64,000 nucleotides of DNA from Cytophagales bacterium (GCA_013298125.1 JAAFJP010000001.1:1-64000); one strand, 5' to 3'; counted from the stretch's first letter, positions 15,757 to 24,361 are shown. The notes: generated by a model not told the origin, from the sequence alone. Numbers and translations are program-made.

Positions 15757-15857
15757 TTTTTTAGGTTTTAGGTGTTGGGTTTTAGGGGATAGGTGTTTAG
15801 GATTAGCTTCTTACTGCCAATCCCTAACACCTAATCCCTAAAACCTAACACCTACAA
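15757..15857. repeat. ttaggtgttagg palindrome overlapping the kinase stop codon
   Basis: Left tract ttaggttttaggtgttgggt (from about 15760) and right tract ccctaacacctaatccctaa, aacctaacacctac (to about 15857). The right arm encodes the last residues VGVRF and the stop of the kinase on the minus strand. Confidence 0.75.
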
Positions 15858-16620
15858 TCACTTCCACCCCTTTCTCAACGGTAGGTATATACGTCAATTT
15901 ACCGTTTATCATACTCACACGACTTTCGATATTCTTTAAACCTAAGCCTCTTTTGGTCAAAGTTTCGAGGTCAAAACCTTTGCCATTATCTTTGTATGTG
16001 ATGGTAAGTTGTTGATTATCAGTATGAATTGAGATATTTACTTCCGTTGCCTGAGCGTGTTTGAGGGTATTGTTGAGGAGTTCTTGGAGGATGCGGTAAA
16101 GGGCTAATTCCAAGCGATTTTCTAACCTTACTAAGTTATTCAAGTCTAAATGTATGACTAACAACGAAGCACTTTCTATTTTATCACAGAGCGATTCGAG
16201 GGCGTATTTTAATCCAAATTCATCCAACCCGTGTGGGAGCATATCGTTTGAAATCCGTCTGACATTCTCTATCGTGCTGTCTATCAGTTGCTTACTACCC
16301 ACAATTATTTTTTCAGTATTTTCAGTAACCGTTTCTTTCGTAAAATTCAATTGCCCCACTTGCAAGCGGAGCATCGAAAGTGCCGCTCCGATTTCATCAT
16401 GCAAATCTCTGGAAACTCTACGGCGTTCGTCTTCCATGGCATCAATACTACTCTGAAAAAGGTCTAATTGATGCCGAGATTTCATGGTTTCTACATCGGC
16501 TTTGTTTCTGAGCAAACGCTTTTGGTAAGACGTAACGAAGAACAATAACATTCCTGCCAACAGAAACATTAGCAACGTTCCACCAAAAAGGAGAATGTAA
16601 ATATCAATCTGAGAAGGCAT
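15838..16620 (-). CDS. Sensor histidine kinase, HisKA_3 (NarX/LiaS) type
   Basis: A 260-residue kinase with one N-terminal membrane helix (about residues 9-30), a coiled linker, and a HisKA_3 domain with phospho-acceptor H74 in RRVSRDLHDEIGAALSMLR. The HATPase_c domain follows with LQELLNNTLKHAQATEV, YKDNGKGFDLETL and RGLGLKNIESRVSMINGK. No large sensor domain is present, so the signal may come from a partner, possibly the membrane protein encoded upstream. The last codons lie in a palindromic repeat, which may have replaced the original C-terminus. Partner of the regulator at 15081-15755. Confidence 0.93.
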   Translation of the reverse strand: MPSQIDIYILLFGGTLLMFLLAGMLLFFVTSYQKRLLRNKADVETMKSRHQLDLFQSSIDAMEDERRRVSRDLHDEIGAALSMLRLQVGQLNFTKETVTENTEKIIVGSKQLIDSTIENVRRISNDMLPHGLDEFGLKYALESLCDKIESASLLVIHLDLNNLVRLENRLELALYRILQELLNNTLKHAQATEVNISIHTDNQQLTITYKDNGKGFDLETLTKRGLGLKNIESRVSMINGKLTYIPTVEKGVEVIVGVRF

Positions 16621-16703
16621 TAATTTGTGTGTGTGAGTGATGAAAATTACTGGTTGTGTTATTTCAATATGAATTTAGAAGGTTTTTTCAAATAAACAAA
16701 AAA

Positions 16704-17366
16704 TTACTTAGTTTTTCTATCAAGTGGTAGTTTCCAAAAGCCGATTGCAATCAGCAAATACATAATTGTCATAAAAAAAGCGTGCAATGCCCACGTAATC
16801 ATTCCCATGGGTTTGCCTTGCGTGAGAATGAAATTACTGAAAGTAAAAACAAATAAACAGCCCGAAAAATAAAACAAAAATCCCGCATTTATCCAAAATA
16901 AGGGTGTATCAGAAGGGTCCTCATCTTGGAACTCATCAAAAGTTTTGTAAAGATAAAAAACTGTATAGGCAACGACAATTACACATTCTAAGGTTTTTGC
17001 ATAAGAATTGAAAGTCAAGGGATTATGTAAAATAAAACTATCAATTAATGAAAAAATAATAAAAATAACAAAAATATAAGGAATGGTTTTGGACGAGAGA
17101 TATTTCTTGAAAATTTCATAATAAAACCATGAAATAAAGAAAAATTCTGAAAGTACGTAAATATGAAATATGTATAAATTATTAATTTTATAATGCCACA
17201 TTAAAGCCGATATAAATTCAAAAACTAAACTATTACAAATAAAAAAAAAGATAACTTTCAATTCATTAACTAAATATTTTCTTTTTACAATTCCTGTAAT
17301 AAATGGCATTGGGACAATCCATGGGGAATATTTTACAATAAGAGAAGCAATTTCTTGAATGGTCAT
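16704..17366 (-). CDS. Multi-pass membrane protein of unknown function
   Basis: A 220-residue protein with about seven hydrophobic stretches (near residues 12-28, 36-56, 66-86, 94-112, 122-140, 155-178, 185-210), so mostly embedded in the inner membrane. Only short loops are polar; one (about residues 144-154) is acidic (DEFQDEDPSD). No family motif was recognised. It lies 83 bases upstream of a sensor kinase that lacks its own sensor domain, on the same strand, so a role in signal perception is a reasonable but untested inference. Codon use and AT-richness resemble the neighbours. Confidence 0.7.
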   Translation of the reverse strand: MTIQEIASLIVKYSPWIVPMPFITGIVKRKYLVNELKVIFFFICNSLVFEFISALMWHYKINNLYIFHIYVLSEFFFISWFYYEIFKKYLSSKTIPYIFVIFIIFSLIDSFILHNPLTFNSYAKTLECVIVVAYTVFYLYKTFDEFQDEDPSDTPLFWINAGFLFYFSGCLFVFTFSNFILTQGKPMGMITWALHAFFMTIMYLLIAIGFWKLPLDRKTK

Positions 17367-17396
17367 AATTTGTGGTATTAGGCGATTGAAGATTTT

Positions 17397-17434
17397 AAAG
17401 CAATGATATTTTATAGATAAATATCATTGCTTTA
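17397..17434 (-). terminator. Intrinsic terminator between the 126-residue gene and the membrane protein gene
   Basis: aaagcaatgatattt pairs with aaatatcattgcttt around a 7-base loop, flanked by A and T runs on both sides. Placed just after the stop of the 17445-17825 gene, so that gene is likely a separate transcript. Confidence 0.75.
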
Positions 17435-17444
17435 TTTAAAAAAA

Positions 17445-17825
17445 CTAATTCATCAAGGGGCTATCTCCATCACAAGTATTAGGACATGGAGTAGAAAAAT
17501 CATACACAAAATGCCCATCACCATCAACCAAACCATCAGAATCAAAAGTGTCATTATCTATTAAATCTCTTACTTCTACTGTCTCACCATCTTTGTTATA
17601 AAGACGTTCGGCAGCTACTAAAAACATTTTTTCAGTGCCATCTTCTTCTAAGCCAAAATAAATCCGCATCGCATCCATTTGTCCTTCTCTAATAACATCC
17701 ATAAGTTCCTCAACATCAACAAAATACGCCTTAATTTTTTGCGTTTTTCTCCAACGTCTTGTTTCGTCTTGTGCCTTTGTCAAATCGTAATGATAATTCT
17801 TTCTTGGGGGTGGTATAATTGCCAT
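17445..17825 (-). CDS. Uncharacterised small acidic protein ending in a PCPNTCD tail
   Basis: A 126-residue soluble protein. The N-terminus is basic (PPRKNYHYDLTKAQDETRRWR), the middle contains an alternating alpha/beta pattern (IKAYFVDVEELMDVI, MRIYFGLEEDG, KMFLVAAERLYNKDG), and the C-terminus is rich in Asp (DLIDNDTFDSDGLVDGDGH) with a closing CPNTCDGDSP segment containing its only two cysteines. I recall similar small proteins with a CPxxCD end as common hypothetical genes in Cytophagia, but no function is known. The Asp-rich and CxxxC features could bind a metal; this is speculation. No signal peptide. Confidence 0.75.
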   Translation of the reverse strand: MAIIPPPRKNYHYDLTKAQDETRRWRKTQKIKAYFVDVEELMDVIREGQMDAMRIYFGLEEDGTEKMFLVAAERLYNKDGETVEVRDLIDNDTFDSDGLVDGDGHFVYDFSTPCPNTCDGDSPLMN

Positions 17826-17871
17826 TTTCTTGTTTTTTTATGGGTTTAAATGATAAATTATCCCCTATTAC

Positions 17872-17946
17872 AATTGTTGAAGTTTGAGTTGTTGAATTGT
17901 TGGATACCTTCATCCCAACAATTCAACAATTCAAACTTCAACAATT
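17872..17946. repeat. aattgttgaagttt palindrome
   Basis: aattgttgaagtttgagttg (from 17872) pairs with the run ending aattcaaacttcaacaatt (17946). The arms are about 33 bases, with internal iteration of gttgaa words. It is the only copy of this family seen in the window. Confidence 0.85.
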
Positions 17947-17991
17947 AATTAAGGGTTATCACAAAACTATACAAAGTTCTACATAAAAAAA

Positions 17992-18052
17992 CGGGTAAAA
18001 ATACCTGTTTTATGAAACTTATCAAACGGTCATAAAACAGGTATTTTTACGC
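17992..18052. repeat. aaatacctgttttat palindrome, copy 1
   Basis: gggtaaaaatacctgtttta (from about 17993) pairs with tcataaaacaggtattttta (from 18030). A third occurrence of the 15-base core lies at 20207-20221, so the motif stands on both sides of the phosphoesterase gene. Confidence 0.8.
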
Positions 18053-18107
18053 TATCAAATTCTGAAATGAATCCTTAATTTTGCAATACACTAACACATC
18101 AAAAAAC

Positions 18108-18145
18108 AATAAACCCCTCCGAATGTGATTCGTGAGGGGTTTTAT
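18108..18145 (-). terminator. Terminator of the metallophosphoesterase gene
   Basis: aaacccctcc and gaggggtttt pair around an 11-base loop, with T-rich sequence on the minus-strand exit side. It begins only a few bases beyond the stop codon at 18148. Confidence 0.75.
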
Positions 18146-18147
18146 TT

Positions 18148-20124
18148 TTATGAGTTCGACAATGCCGTCCAATAATAATCAACATCTGCCTTAGTCGTGA
18201 GATATATTTTTCCGTACAAAGCACTATAACTGGGTATCAACCATTGTCCTGTATATTCTTGACTCACAAAATAGATAGCATCTGACAAATGAATCATGGT
18301 ATCATTATTTACAATATCCCGTTTGTGAATTGTCCACAGATTATGATTGCTTTCTACGCTATTTTTATAATAGAGCGAATGGGTAAAACCTGCCGTCATT
18401 ACATTGGGCGAAGTGGGCAAATCTTTCACGATGTTGATACTCACAACGTCGCCATCAAGGATAGCCCCTGACTGTGCTACACCATTTGCCCATTTTTGTA
18501 AATATACTTGCTTGGCGGTATCACTAACAGTTGAAAGTGTTGGGTAGTAAGTCCCTAAACTTTTATCCGTAGAACTCAACAATAAACCTTCCTGACACAT
18601 CAATTTGAATAAACTACCAGAGTTTACGATGCTTTTGGTTGGTGGGTTTGGCAAAGAATAATGCTCTGTAAATATCACAGAAGATTGAGGATTGATTGGT
18701 GGTAAATCGCCCCAAGATGGAAATTGATAATAACTAACTTCTACTTGGTCAGTTGGGCTTTTACGTGTCCCAAAATCAATAATTCCATACCCGTGATTGT
18801 AATACGTTACCCCGTTGCTATCGGCAGTTGTGCCTAATTTGTATTGGTCATATTGTGGCTCAGGAACAAGATATGCCACTTCTGGATAATTTATTTTGTA
18901 TGAATCTGAACTCACAAACTCCTCATAAGCACTATTTCCCAACAAACGCCCCTTGGAAAGTCCGAAGGAATTATTTTCATACATCACAAAATTATGTTCG
19001 TGTCCCCACAACCAGCCTGCTATTTTTGTGGGTAGATAATCCCACACAGCACTGTAAATGAAGGGGTCAAAATAAGCAATGTCATGATAGGCTGAGAGTT
19101 TTCCATTGATGGCTGAATTGGCAGAAAATAGCTGATGGTGCGAAAGCATAATAGTAGCTCCGCCAAAATTTTGTAACTTGTCCCGATGCCATTTGATTTC
19201 TGTATTTTCTAACCAAGGACCTGCATAAAAAAGATCAACCTGATTGAGTGGATTTGAGTCATGATAACCCGTATCCATACCCAAAAACTGCCAACCCATA
19301 TCCTCCGTGCGTAAACAAAAATAGCTGGCAGGTTGTACAGCATTGGTAATATTGGGGTAATTATTGAGTTGAGCCAACATCGGATAAAAACCCGCACCCC
19401 AAGCATAATAATCGTGATTACCAGGAATACTAAACACAGGAATACGATTACCCACACCCAAAACTTCATCAAAAACCTGTTGAAAAACACCTGCAAAATA
19501 GTCTTGACATTCGCTGGGAGTACCCGCATAGTAGATGTCTCCCAAATGAATAATGGCTTGTGGTTGATGCTTAATCATCACGTCCTTCAACAACGCCACA
19601 GCATCGGGCATACCAGTTCCCCAATCTCCCAAAATAGCCACACGGGCATCATTGGGCAGTTTCCAGTCAATTACCCCAAAATTAATATTGTTGTTTCCTT
19701 GCACCGTCCAGTCATTATACGCCATGTGACCATTGGTGGCTTTTTTGTATTTTTCGTAGATAAAAGGAAGCTCCAAAAACCTTGGGTCTAAATTACTGAA
19801 TTTTCGATATTCTGTAAACAGTAAATCAGCCGCTGCTTGTTCGTCCTTGGATAAGGCTTGTCCAATATGAAAACCAAGATGCGACAAATAAACCAAGGCT
19901 TCTTGCCCTTCGTTTGACGGTGGGGGCTGAGGAGAGAAGCCGCCATCTTTCATAACGGCATCTACATACGTACCCGTGGCGATAGAAAGTGGATGCTTCA
20001 AAACGTCAAGATGGTTCACAGGAGCATCGCCAACTCTGATTTGATTTCGGATGCCTTCTGCAACGGTTGATTGCCAAAGAGAAAGGTCAGGGTTTCTGAC
20101 TCTTGAAAAGTTAAGTGGGTTCAT
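18148..20124 (-). CDS. Calcineurin-like metallophosphoesterase (purple acid phosphatase-like)
   Basis: A 658-residue protein whose central part (about residues 160-400) has the full set of binuclear metal motifs in order: ILGDWGTG (GDxG), IIHLGDIYYAG (GDxxY), SIPGNHDYYAWG (GNHD/E), MLSHHQLFSA and WLWGHEHNF (GHxH). This matches the calcineurin/purple acid phosphatase superfamily. No clear signal peptide is seen, although the C-terminal ~250 residues contain beta-rich sequence of unknown role with little similarity I can name. The substrate is unknown. It is a single gene with its own terminator, bracketed by aaatacctgtttta repeats. Confidence 0.85.
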   Translation of the reverse strand: MNPLNFSRVRNPDLSLWQSTVAEGIRNQIRVGDAPVNHLDVLKHPLSIATGTYVDAVMKDGGFSPQPPPSNEGQEALVYLSHLGFHIGQALSKDEQAAADLLFTEYRKFSNLDPRFLELPFIYEKYKKATNGHMAYNDWTVQGNNNINFGVIDWKLPNDARVAILGDWGTGMPDAVALLKDVMIKHQPQAIIHLGDIYYAGTPSECQDYFAGVFQQVFDEVLGVGNRIPVFSIPGNHDYYAWGAGFYPMLAQLNNYPNITNAVQPASYFCLRTEDMGWQFLGMDTGYHDSNPLNQVDLFYAGPWLENTEIKWHRDKLQNFGGATIMLSHHQLFSANSAINGKLSAYHDIAYFDPFIYSAVWDYLPTKIAGWLWGHEHNFVMYENNSFGLSKGRLLGNSAYEEFVSSDSYKINYPEVAYLVPEPQYDQYKLGTTADSNGVTYYNHGYGIIDFGTRKSPTDQVEVSYYQFPSWGDLPPINPQSSVIFTEHYSLPNPPTKSIVNSGSLFKLMCQEGLLLSSTDKSLGTYYPTLSTVSDTAKQVYLQKWANGVAQSGAILDGDVVSINIVKDLPTSPNVMTAGFTHSLYYKNSVESNHNLWTIHKRDIVNNDTMIHLSDAIYFVSQEYTGQWLIPSYSALYGKIYLTTKADVDYYWTALSNS

Positions 20125-20192
20125 TGGAGTTATGAATTTTGATGTGATATGTATTGATACATTTTACACAAAATTCATCAATTTATTTATCA

Positions 20193-20224
20193 TAAAATAG
20201 CGTAGAAATACCTGTTTTATAAAC
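20193..20224. repeat. aaatacctgttttat repeat arm, copy 2
   Basis: aaaatagcgtagaaatacct followed by gttttataaac shares its core and the gcgta flank with the right arm at 18030-18052 in inverted orientation. Only one arm is present; it overlaps the end of the serine hydrolase gap. Confidence 0.6.
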
Positions 20225-20226
20225 AC

Positions 20227-21132
20227 TTACCACCATTTCTCATACCCATCCACAGGCTTCCATTTGCTTTTCGGTTCATAATAATTCCAGAGCAGCGAAG
20301 ACACTTTTCGTAGAAGTTCAAAGCCCTCATTATTACGTTCCCAACTTTCATCCTTCTGGTTTTTCGTAATGAAAGCATAGACGTACTCTCCGTGTGGTGC
20401 ATGAACCAAAACCACCTCCGAACGTGATTTATTCACCGCCCCATTTTTAGTCATAACTCGTACATTTTCAGGCAATTGCGAAAGCCCTTCTCCATCCCAA
20501 GCCTGTCTGCCGAGGTTGCGATACATACGGTCAGAAGCATCGGGAGAGATGATTTTTCCTTGTCGAATCCTTGTTAAAAGGGTCGCTATTTCTCTGGGAG
20601 TTGTCTGTCCCCAACCATACATTTTTTGATTTTGCTGACGGTTGGGCGTGCGTGAGTTCACCCGTGTATGTACGAAACCGTATTTTTCCATCAACTCATT
20701 TATCGACTTACCTCCACCTGCCAAAGCCTGCATCCAAAGGCTACCCGTGTTGTCAGAAACTGTCTCCATCAACATCACCACATTGTTCAAAGGAATCTTA
20801 GCACTATCTTTCAACGAACCCACAATACCGTCGTCATAATATAAAGAATCACGATACATAATTTCGTCAGTATATTTCAATTTTCCTTGTTGAATTTTAT
20901 CAAAAACTCCAATCATTATGGGGATTTTTACGATACTCGCCGTCGGGAAAATGCTGTCTGCGTTGATTTCTACTACTTTATTGGTTTTGAGGTTGTGTAC
21001 ATACACGCCCACATCACCCTTGAAACCAGTGGTAAGTTCAAGAATTTTTGCTTTCAATTTTTTGTCTTTTTTGTACGTTTGGGCGGGAGAAAAAAGAGGA
21101 AGTAATAGAAGGTAAAAGATGAGGTATCTCAT
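20227..21132 (-). CDS. Class A beta-lactamase-like serine hydrolase
   Basis: A 301-residue exported protein with an N-terminal signal peptide (hydrophobic to about residue 17, FSPAQ). The serine penicillin-recognising fold shows S66-x-x-K69 (TASIVKIP), the S126-D127-N128 triad (VSDNTGSL) and a K229-N230-G231 triad (MTKNGAVN) in place of KTG. The usual omega-loop glutamate motif (ExxLN) is not evident; the corresponding region is VNSRTPNRQQNQ. I therefore infer a serine hydrolase or peptidase acting in the periplasm, not necessarily a true beta-lactamase. It is divergent from the NlpC/P60 peptidase 148 bases away, so both may act on cell-wall peptides. Confidence 0.85.
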   Translation of the reverse strand: MRYLIFYLLLLPLFSPAQTYKKDKKLKAKILELTTGFKGDVGVYVHNLKTNKVVEINADSIFPTASIVKIPIMIGVFDKIQQGKLKYTDEIMYRDSLYYDDGIVGSLKDSAKIPLNNVVMLMETVSDNTGSLWMQALAGGGKSINELMEKYGFVHTRVNSRTPNRQQNQKMYGWGQTTPREIATLLTRIRQGKIISPDASDRMYRNLGRQAWDGEGLSQLPENVRVMTKNGAVNKSRSEVVLVHAPHGEYVYAFITKNQKDESWERNNEGFELLRKVSSLLWNYYEPKSKWKPVDGYEKWW

Positions 21133-21280
21133 GAAAATTGGGTTTTGTTTGTTTTGATAAAAATAATAAAATTTACGTCAAAATCATATTCTGCCAGATT
21201 TTTATTACTTATCATCCATCTTCTTTGGCATATTTTTTGACTTAATCTTCTCGACTCCTTACGTCAAAAATCCACTGCCC

Positions 21281-22495
21281 ATGAAAAAGATTTTACTCGC
21301 ATTCTTTACCGTTGCTTCGCTTACCCTTTTGGGTGCAGGACCAACCACGCCACGCAAAAATAATGCTCCAAAACGCATCAAAGCGGATTCTTCCATTACA
21401 CAAATTATTGAAAGTTTCACGCTGAGATTTGCCCCTGATAAACGTACAGCCATTTTCCAAATTGATGCTTTCAAACAAAATAACCAACTGATTCTGACGG
21501 GTCGGACGAATTTATTTGGAGCAAAAAGTTTTTTGCTTGATAGATTGAAAACCGAAAAAGTACCCATCGTTGATGAAGTAAAAACCCTCCCAGAAGCTGA
21601 ATTGGAAGATAAAGTCTATGGTTTGGTGGAGGTTTCGGTTTGTAATATTCGCTACTCACCTAAGCATTCGGGCGAGATGGCTTCGCAGGCTTTGATGGGT
21701 ACGCCTCTCAGAATTTTGGAAAGAGAGGACAATGGTTGGCTTTTAGTCCAAACGCCCGACCAATACATTTCGTGGGTGGACAGAGGAGCAATCACGATGA
21801 TGAATAAGGATGGAATTGACCGTTGGAAAAATGCTCCTAAAATCATTTACACTCGTGCCTACGGTTCGGCTTATTCAGAAGCTAATGAAGAATCTGCGAC
21901 AGTTTCGGATTTAGTAGCGGGTTGTATGATGGAGTTAATTTCGGAAGTTGGAGAATTTTATCAAGTACAATTTCCAGACCAACGACAAGGCTATGTCTCT
22001 AAACGTGAGGCAAATACGTATAACCAATGGCTCGCTGGATTGAGTGCAACGGAGGAAAATTTAGTAAAAACATCAAAGCGAATGATGGGAATTCCGTACT
22101 TATGGGGTGGTACATCTTTCAAAGGCGTTGATTGTAGTGGGTTTACCAAAACGGTTTATTTTTTGAATGGAATCGTATTGCCAAGAGATGCGTCTCAACA
22201 AGTTTCTGTTGGTGAAACGATTGATAAAACGGGTAATTGGTCTGATTTGAAACCAGGAGATTTATTATTTTTTGGAGAAAAAAGAGAGGATGGTTCAGAG
22301 AAAGTCGTTCACGTAGCGATGTGGTTGGGTAATGGTGAATACATCCACGCCTCGGATAAAGTACGGGTGAATAGCATGATTGCGACAGCCCCAAATTATG
22401 ATGATTATAACGCCAAAAGATACCTTCGTGCCAAGAGAATTTTGAAAACGGGCATGGCGGGAGTTGGGACTTTGAAGGAGAATGTGGTGTATTAG
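21281..22495 (+). CDS. NlpC/P60 (C40) cell-wall peptidase with SH3-like domains
   Basis: A 404-residue secreted enzyme. A signal peptide (residues 1-20, KKILLAFFTVASLTLLGAG) is followed by a region with two SH3-like beta domains (about 100-250) and the C40 catalytic domain at the C-terminus: MGIPYLWGGTSFKGVDCSGF with nucleophile C285, KPGDLLFFG, and HVAMWLGNGEYIHAS with H344. The layout resembles YkfC-type gamma-D-glutamyl-diamino-acid endopeptidases, which cut L-Ala-D-Glu from wall peptides. The dipeptide epimerase at 41609-42628 would use that product. It is divergent from a serine hydrolase gene. Confidence 0.93.
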   Translation: MKKILLAFFTVASLTLLGAGPTTPRKNNAPKRIKADSSITQIIESFTLRFAPDKRTAIFQIDAFKQNNQLILTGRTNLFGAKSFLLDRLKTEKVPIVDEVKTLPEAELEDKVYGLVEVSVCNIRYSPKHSGEMASQALMGTPLRILEREDNGWLLVQTPDQYISWVDRGAITMMNKDGIDRWKNAPKIIYTRAYGSAYSEANEESATVSDLVAGCMMELISEVGEFYQVQFPDQRQGYVSKREANTYNQWLAGLSATEENLVKTSKRMMGIPYLWGGTSFKGVDCSGFTKTVYFLNGIVLPRDASQQVSVGETIDKTGNWSDLKPGDLLFFGEKREDGSEKVVHVAMWLGNGEYIHASDKVRVNSMIATAPNYDDYNAKRYLRAKRILKTGMAGVGTLKENVVY

Positions 22496-22597
22496 TTTAT
22501 TGGTTACTGGTTTATTAGAAATTGGTTTATTAGTTACTAATCATCATTATTTTCTAATAACTAATAAACCAATAACCAATAAACCAGTAACTAATCT
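22493..22597. repeat. Inverted iterated-word array (ttattggttactgg family), copy 2
   Basis: ttagtttattggttactggt, ttattagaaattggtttatt and their complements ctaataaaccaataaccaat, aaaccagtaactaatc flank a short centre. The words are the same as at 13598-13786. The array lies between the convergent peptidase and helical repeat protein genes and overlaps the peptidase stop. Confidence 0.8.
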
Positions 22598-23031
22598 TAC
22601 GCTCCAAAAAGCCCCTTCACCTTACCCCAAAGTCCAGAAGCAGCTTCTTTTGCGTCTTCTAACTTCTCAGCAGCAGCTTCTTGAACATCGGCTAATGTTT
22701 CAGCAGCTTCGGCTTTCAATTCGTCAGCTTTTGCTCCGAGGTCTCCACCTGTCAATTCAGCGATTTTTCCTGTAATAGCTTCTTTGGCTTCGTCAAACTT
22801 TTCAGTAGCAGCCTCCGTTAAATCTCCAATTTTTTCAGAAGCTACCGCTTGCAAATCTTCTAATTTTTCTGTGGCAGCACTTGCTAATTCATCAGCCTTT
22901 GCAGAAACATCCATTCCTGTTATTTCTTTGATTTTATCCGAAGCAGCATCCGCTAATCCGCCTAATTTTTCAGCGGCAGCGTCCTTTAAGTTATCTAATT
23001 GATTTTCCGCTTGGTCTTGTACGTTTTCCAT
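22597..23031 (-). CDS. Alanine/lysine/glutamate-rich helical repeat protein with an internal duplication
   Basis: A 144-residue protein of almost pure amphipathic helix sequence, with repeating AAxEKLxDLxxAA patterns as in apolipoprotein-, LEA- or YtxH-like proteins. Two halves are duplicated with a period of about 56 residues: ITGMDVSAKADELASAA (from residue 37) and LTGGDLGAKADELKAEA (from residue 93). It has no Arg, Cys, His, Pro or Tyr and a single Trp in the closing GLWGKVKGLFGA helix. No signal peptide. A role in stress protection or membrane/surface association is plausible from composition but unproven. Confidence 0.75.
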   Translation of the reverse strand: MENVQDQAENQLDNLKDAAAEKLGGLADAASDKIKEITGMDVSAKADELASAATEKLEDLQAVASEKIGDLTEAATEKFDEAKEAITGKIAELTGGDLGAKADELKAEAAETLADVQEAAAEKLEDAKEAASGLWGKVKGLFGA

Positions 23032-23109
23032 GATGTTGGGGTTTTAGTTAAAATTTAATGATTAAGTTTAATTACAAATATCTTATTTTTTATGCAAACT
23101 GCCTAATAA

Positions 23110-23925
23110 TCAGCTTAATTCAATATCTTTTTTCTTGAAAGTAAAAAACAAAATGATTATTCCAAATAGTACACATGGAATACTCAAAAGTTGTCCCATG
23201 TTGTATTGCATTCCATTTTCAAAATCTACTTGGTTCTCTTTCAAGAATTCATAGAAAAATCTCAGGGTGAACAAAATTATCAAGAAAACCCCTGTTAGGA
23301 GTCCATGGCGAGTTTTTTCTTTTTTCAAAGACCATATCCACATAATTAAAATAAAAATTAAAATGCATGAAATTGACTCGTATAACTGTGAGGGATGTCT
23401 TGGTACAACAACTGGATATTCTGTATTATTAAAGAATCTGAACGCCCAAGGTACATTGGTTGGCTTACCCACAATCTCCGAATTCATTAAATTACCAAAA
23501 CGGATAAAAGCTCCGCCCAAGGCTACTGTGGGTACTATGCGATCAGTTACATATAGATAAGGAACATTTCTTTTTCTTGAAAAAATATATAAAGCAACAA
23601 ACATAAGCATTGTTCCGTGTGAAGCCAAACCTGAAAAAGGAGGTGTAACCATATCTATAAAGAATTTTGCTGGGTCTGACATCAATAAGACCCTTTCATA
23701 GAAAAAGTAATGTGCCATTCTCGCTCCTATCACCGTTGAAATCATGGCATAAAGCAATAGTTCATCGGCTTGTTCTATCGGGCGACCTTCTTTCTTGAAA
23801 ATATAACTAAGTACTTGATAACCAGCCAAGAATGCCCCTGCGAACATCAAGCCATACCAGCGTAAAGGAAAACCAAATACTTCAAAAATTGTAGGACTTG
23901 CGTGCCAATCAATGTATGCTAACAT
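23110..23925 (-). CDS. lgt: Prolipoprotein diacylglyceryl transferase
   Basis: A 271-residue inner-membrane enzyme that adds diacylglycerol to the lipobox cysteine of prolipoproteins. About seven hydrophobic segments are present. Signature residues include RWYGLMFAGAFLAGY, VIGARMAHYFFYE, the Lgt signature GGAFIRFGNLMNSEIVGKP (with the conserved Arg and Asn) and PRHPSQLYES. Length fits. Several predicted lipoproteins occur in the window. An exact minus-strand -7 box (CAAAAATA read on the plus strand, 23961-23968) lies about 40 bases before the start. Confidence 0.95.
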   Translation of the reverse strand: MLAYIDWHASPTIFEVFGFPLRWYGLMFAGAFLAGYQVLSYIFKKEGRPIEQADELLLYAMISTVIGARMAHYFFYERVLLMSDPAKFFIDMVTPPFSGLASHGTMLMFVALYIFSRKRNVPYLYVTDRIVPTVALGGAFIRFGNLMNSEIVGKPTNVPWAFRFFNNTEYPVVVPRHPSQLYESISCILIFILIMWIWSLKKEKTRHGLLTGVFLIILFTLRFFYEFLKENQVDFENGMQYNMGQLLSIPCVLFGIIILFFTFKKKDIELS

Positions 23926-24066
23926 CAGAAAAATGTGGATTTATTGGATGAATAATTTGTCAAAAATAAGGCTTTTGTTTTAGTAAATAGTGATTGGTGA
24001 TTGGTGATTAGTTGTTATTAATATAAGCTATTGAAAATCAGGTATTTACATAAAGTAAAATTAGTA

Positions 24067-24354
24067 TTAATTCAAATTTAGATATGCTTCTAAACCACCT
24101 TCCAAGTTTCGGAGCAATTTAAACCCTCTTTTTTCAAGAATTTTTTGAGCGATTTTACTTTGTAATCCTGTATAACAAATAATGATAAGTTCTTGATTTT
24201 TGAGGTGTTCTATTTGTTCAAGATTTAATAATAACTCGTCCAAAGGAATCTGGATTCCGCCCATGTCAAAATCTTCAATTTCGTAGGGTGTACGAATATC
24301 AAGAATAGTTAATTCAGAAAGGCGGTCTTTGAATTCTTTGGGATTGATTTGCAT
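24067..24354 (-). CDS. Small rhodanese-like protein
   Basis: A 95-residue single-domain rhodanese with active-site C60 in IIICYTGLQSKIAQ. The CH2-type start (LTILDIRTPYEIEDFDMGG) carries the conserved Asp and Arg. Such single-domain proteins hold persulfide sulfur for tRNA thiolation, Moco or Fe-S work; the specific acceptor is unknown. It follows a second rhodanese gene upstream on the same strand, but a terminator hairpin lies between (24362-24398), so transcription may be partly separate. The loop after Cys (YTGLQS) differs from the more usual CRSGxRS of its neighbour. Confidence 0.88.
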   Translation of the reverse strand: MQINPKEFKDRLSELTILDIRTPYEIEDFDMGGIQIPLDELLLNLEQIEHLKNQELIIICYTGLQSKIAQKILEKRGFKLLRNLEGGLEAYLNLN

Positions 24355-24361
24355 AATATTG

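Larger units (their letters stand above)
17826..18147. other. Palindrome-filled intergenic region
   Basis: About 320 bases without a gene. It holds three inverted repeats one after another: the caattgttgaa palindrome (17872-17946), the aaatacctgtttta palindrome (17992-18052) and the terminator of the phosphoesterase gene (18111-18140). Confidence 0.8.

Noticed and set aside
19333-19791. A 152-codon open frame on the plus strand
   Set aside because: It is antisense to the catalytic part of the metallophosphoesterase, whose motifs are intact on the other strand; composition is not protein-like.
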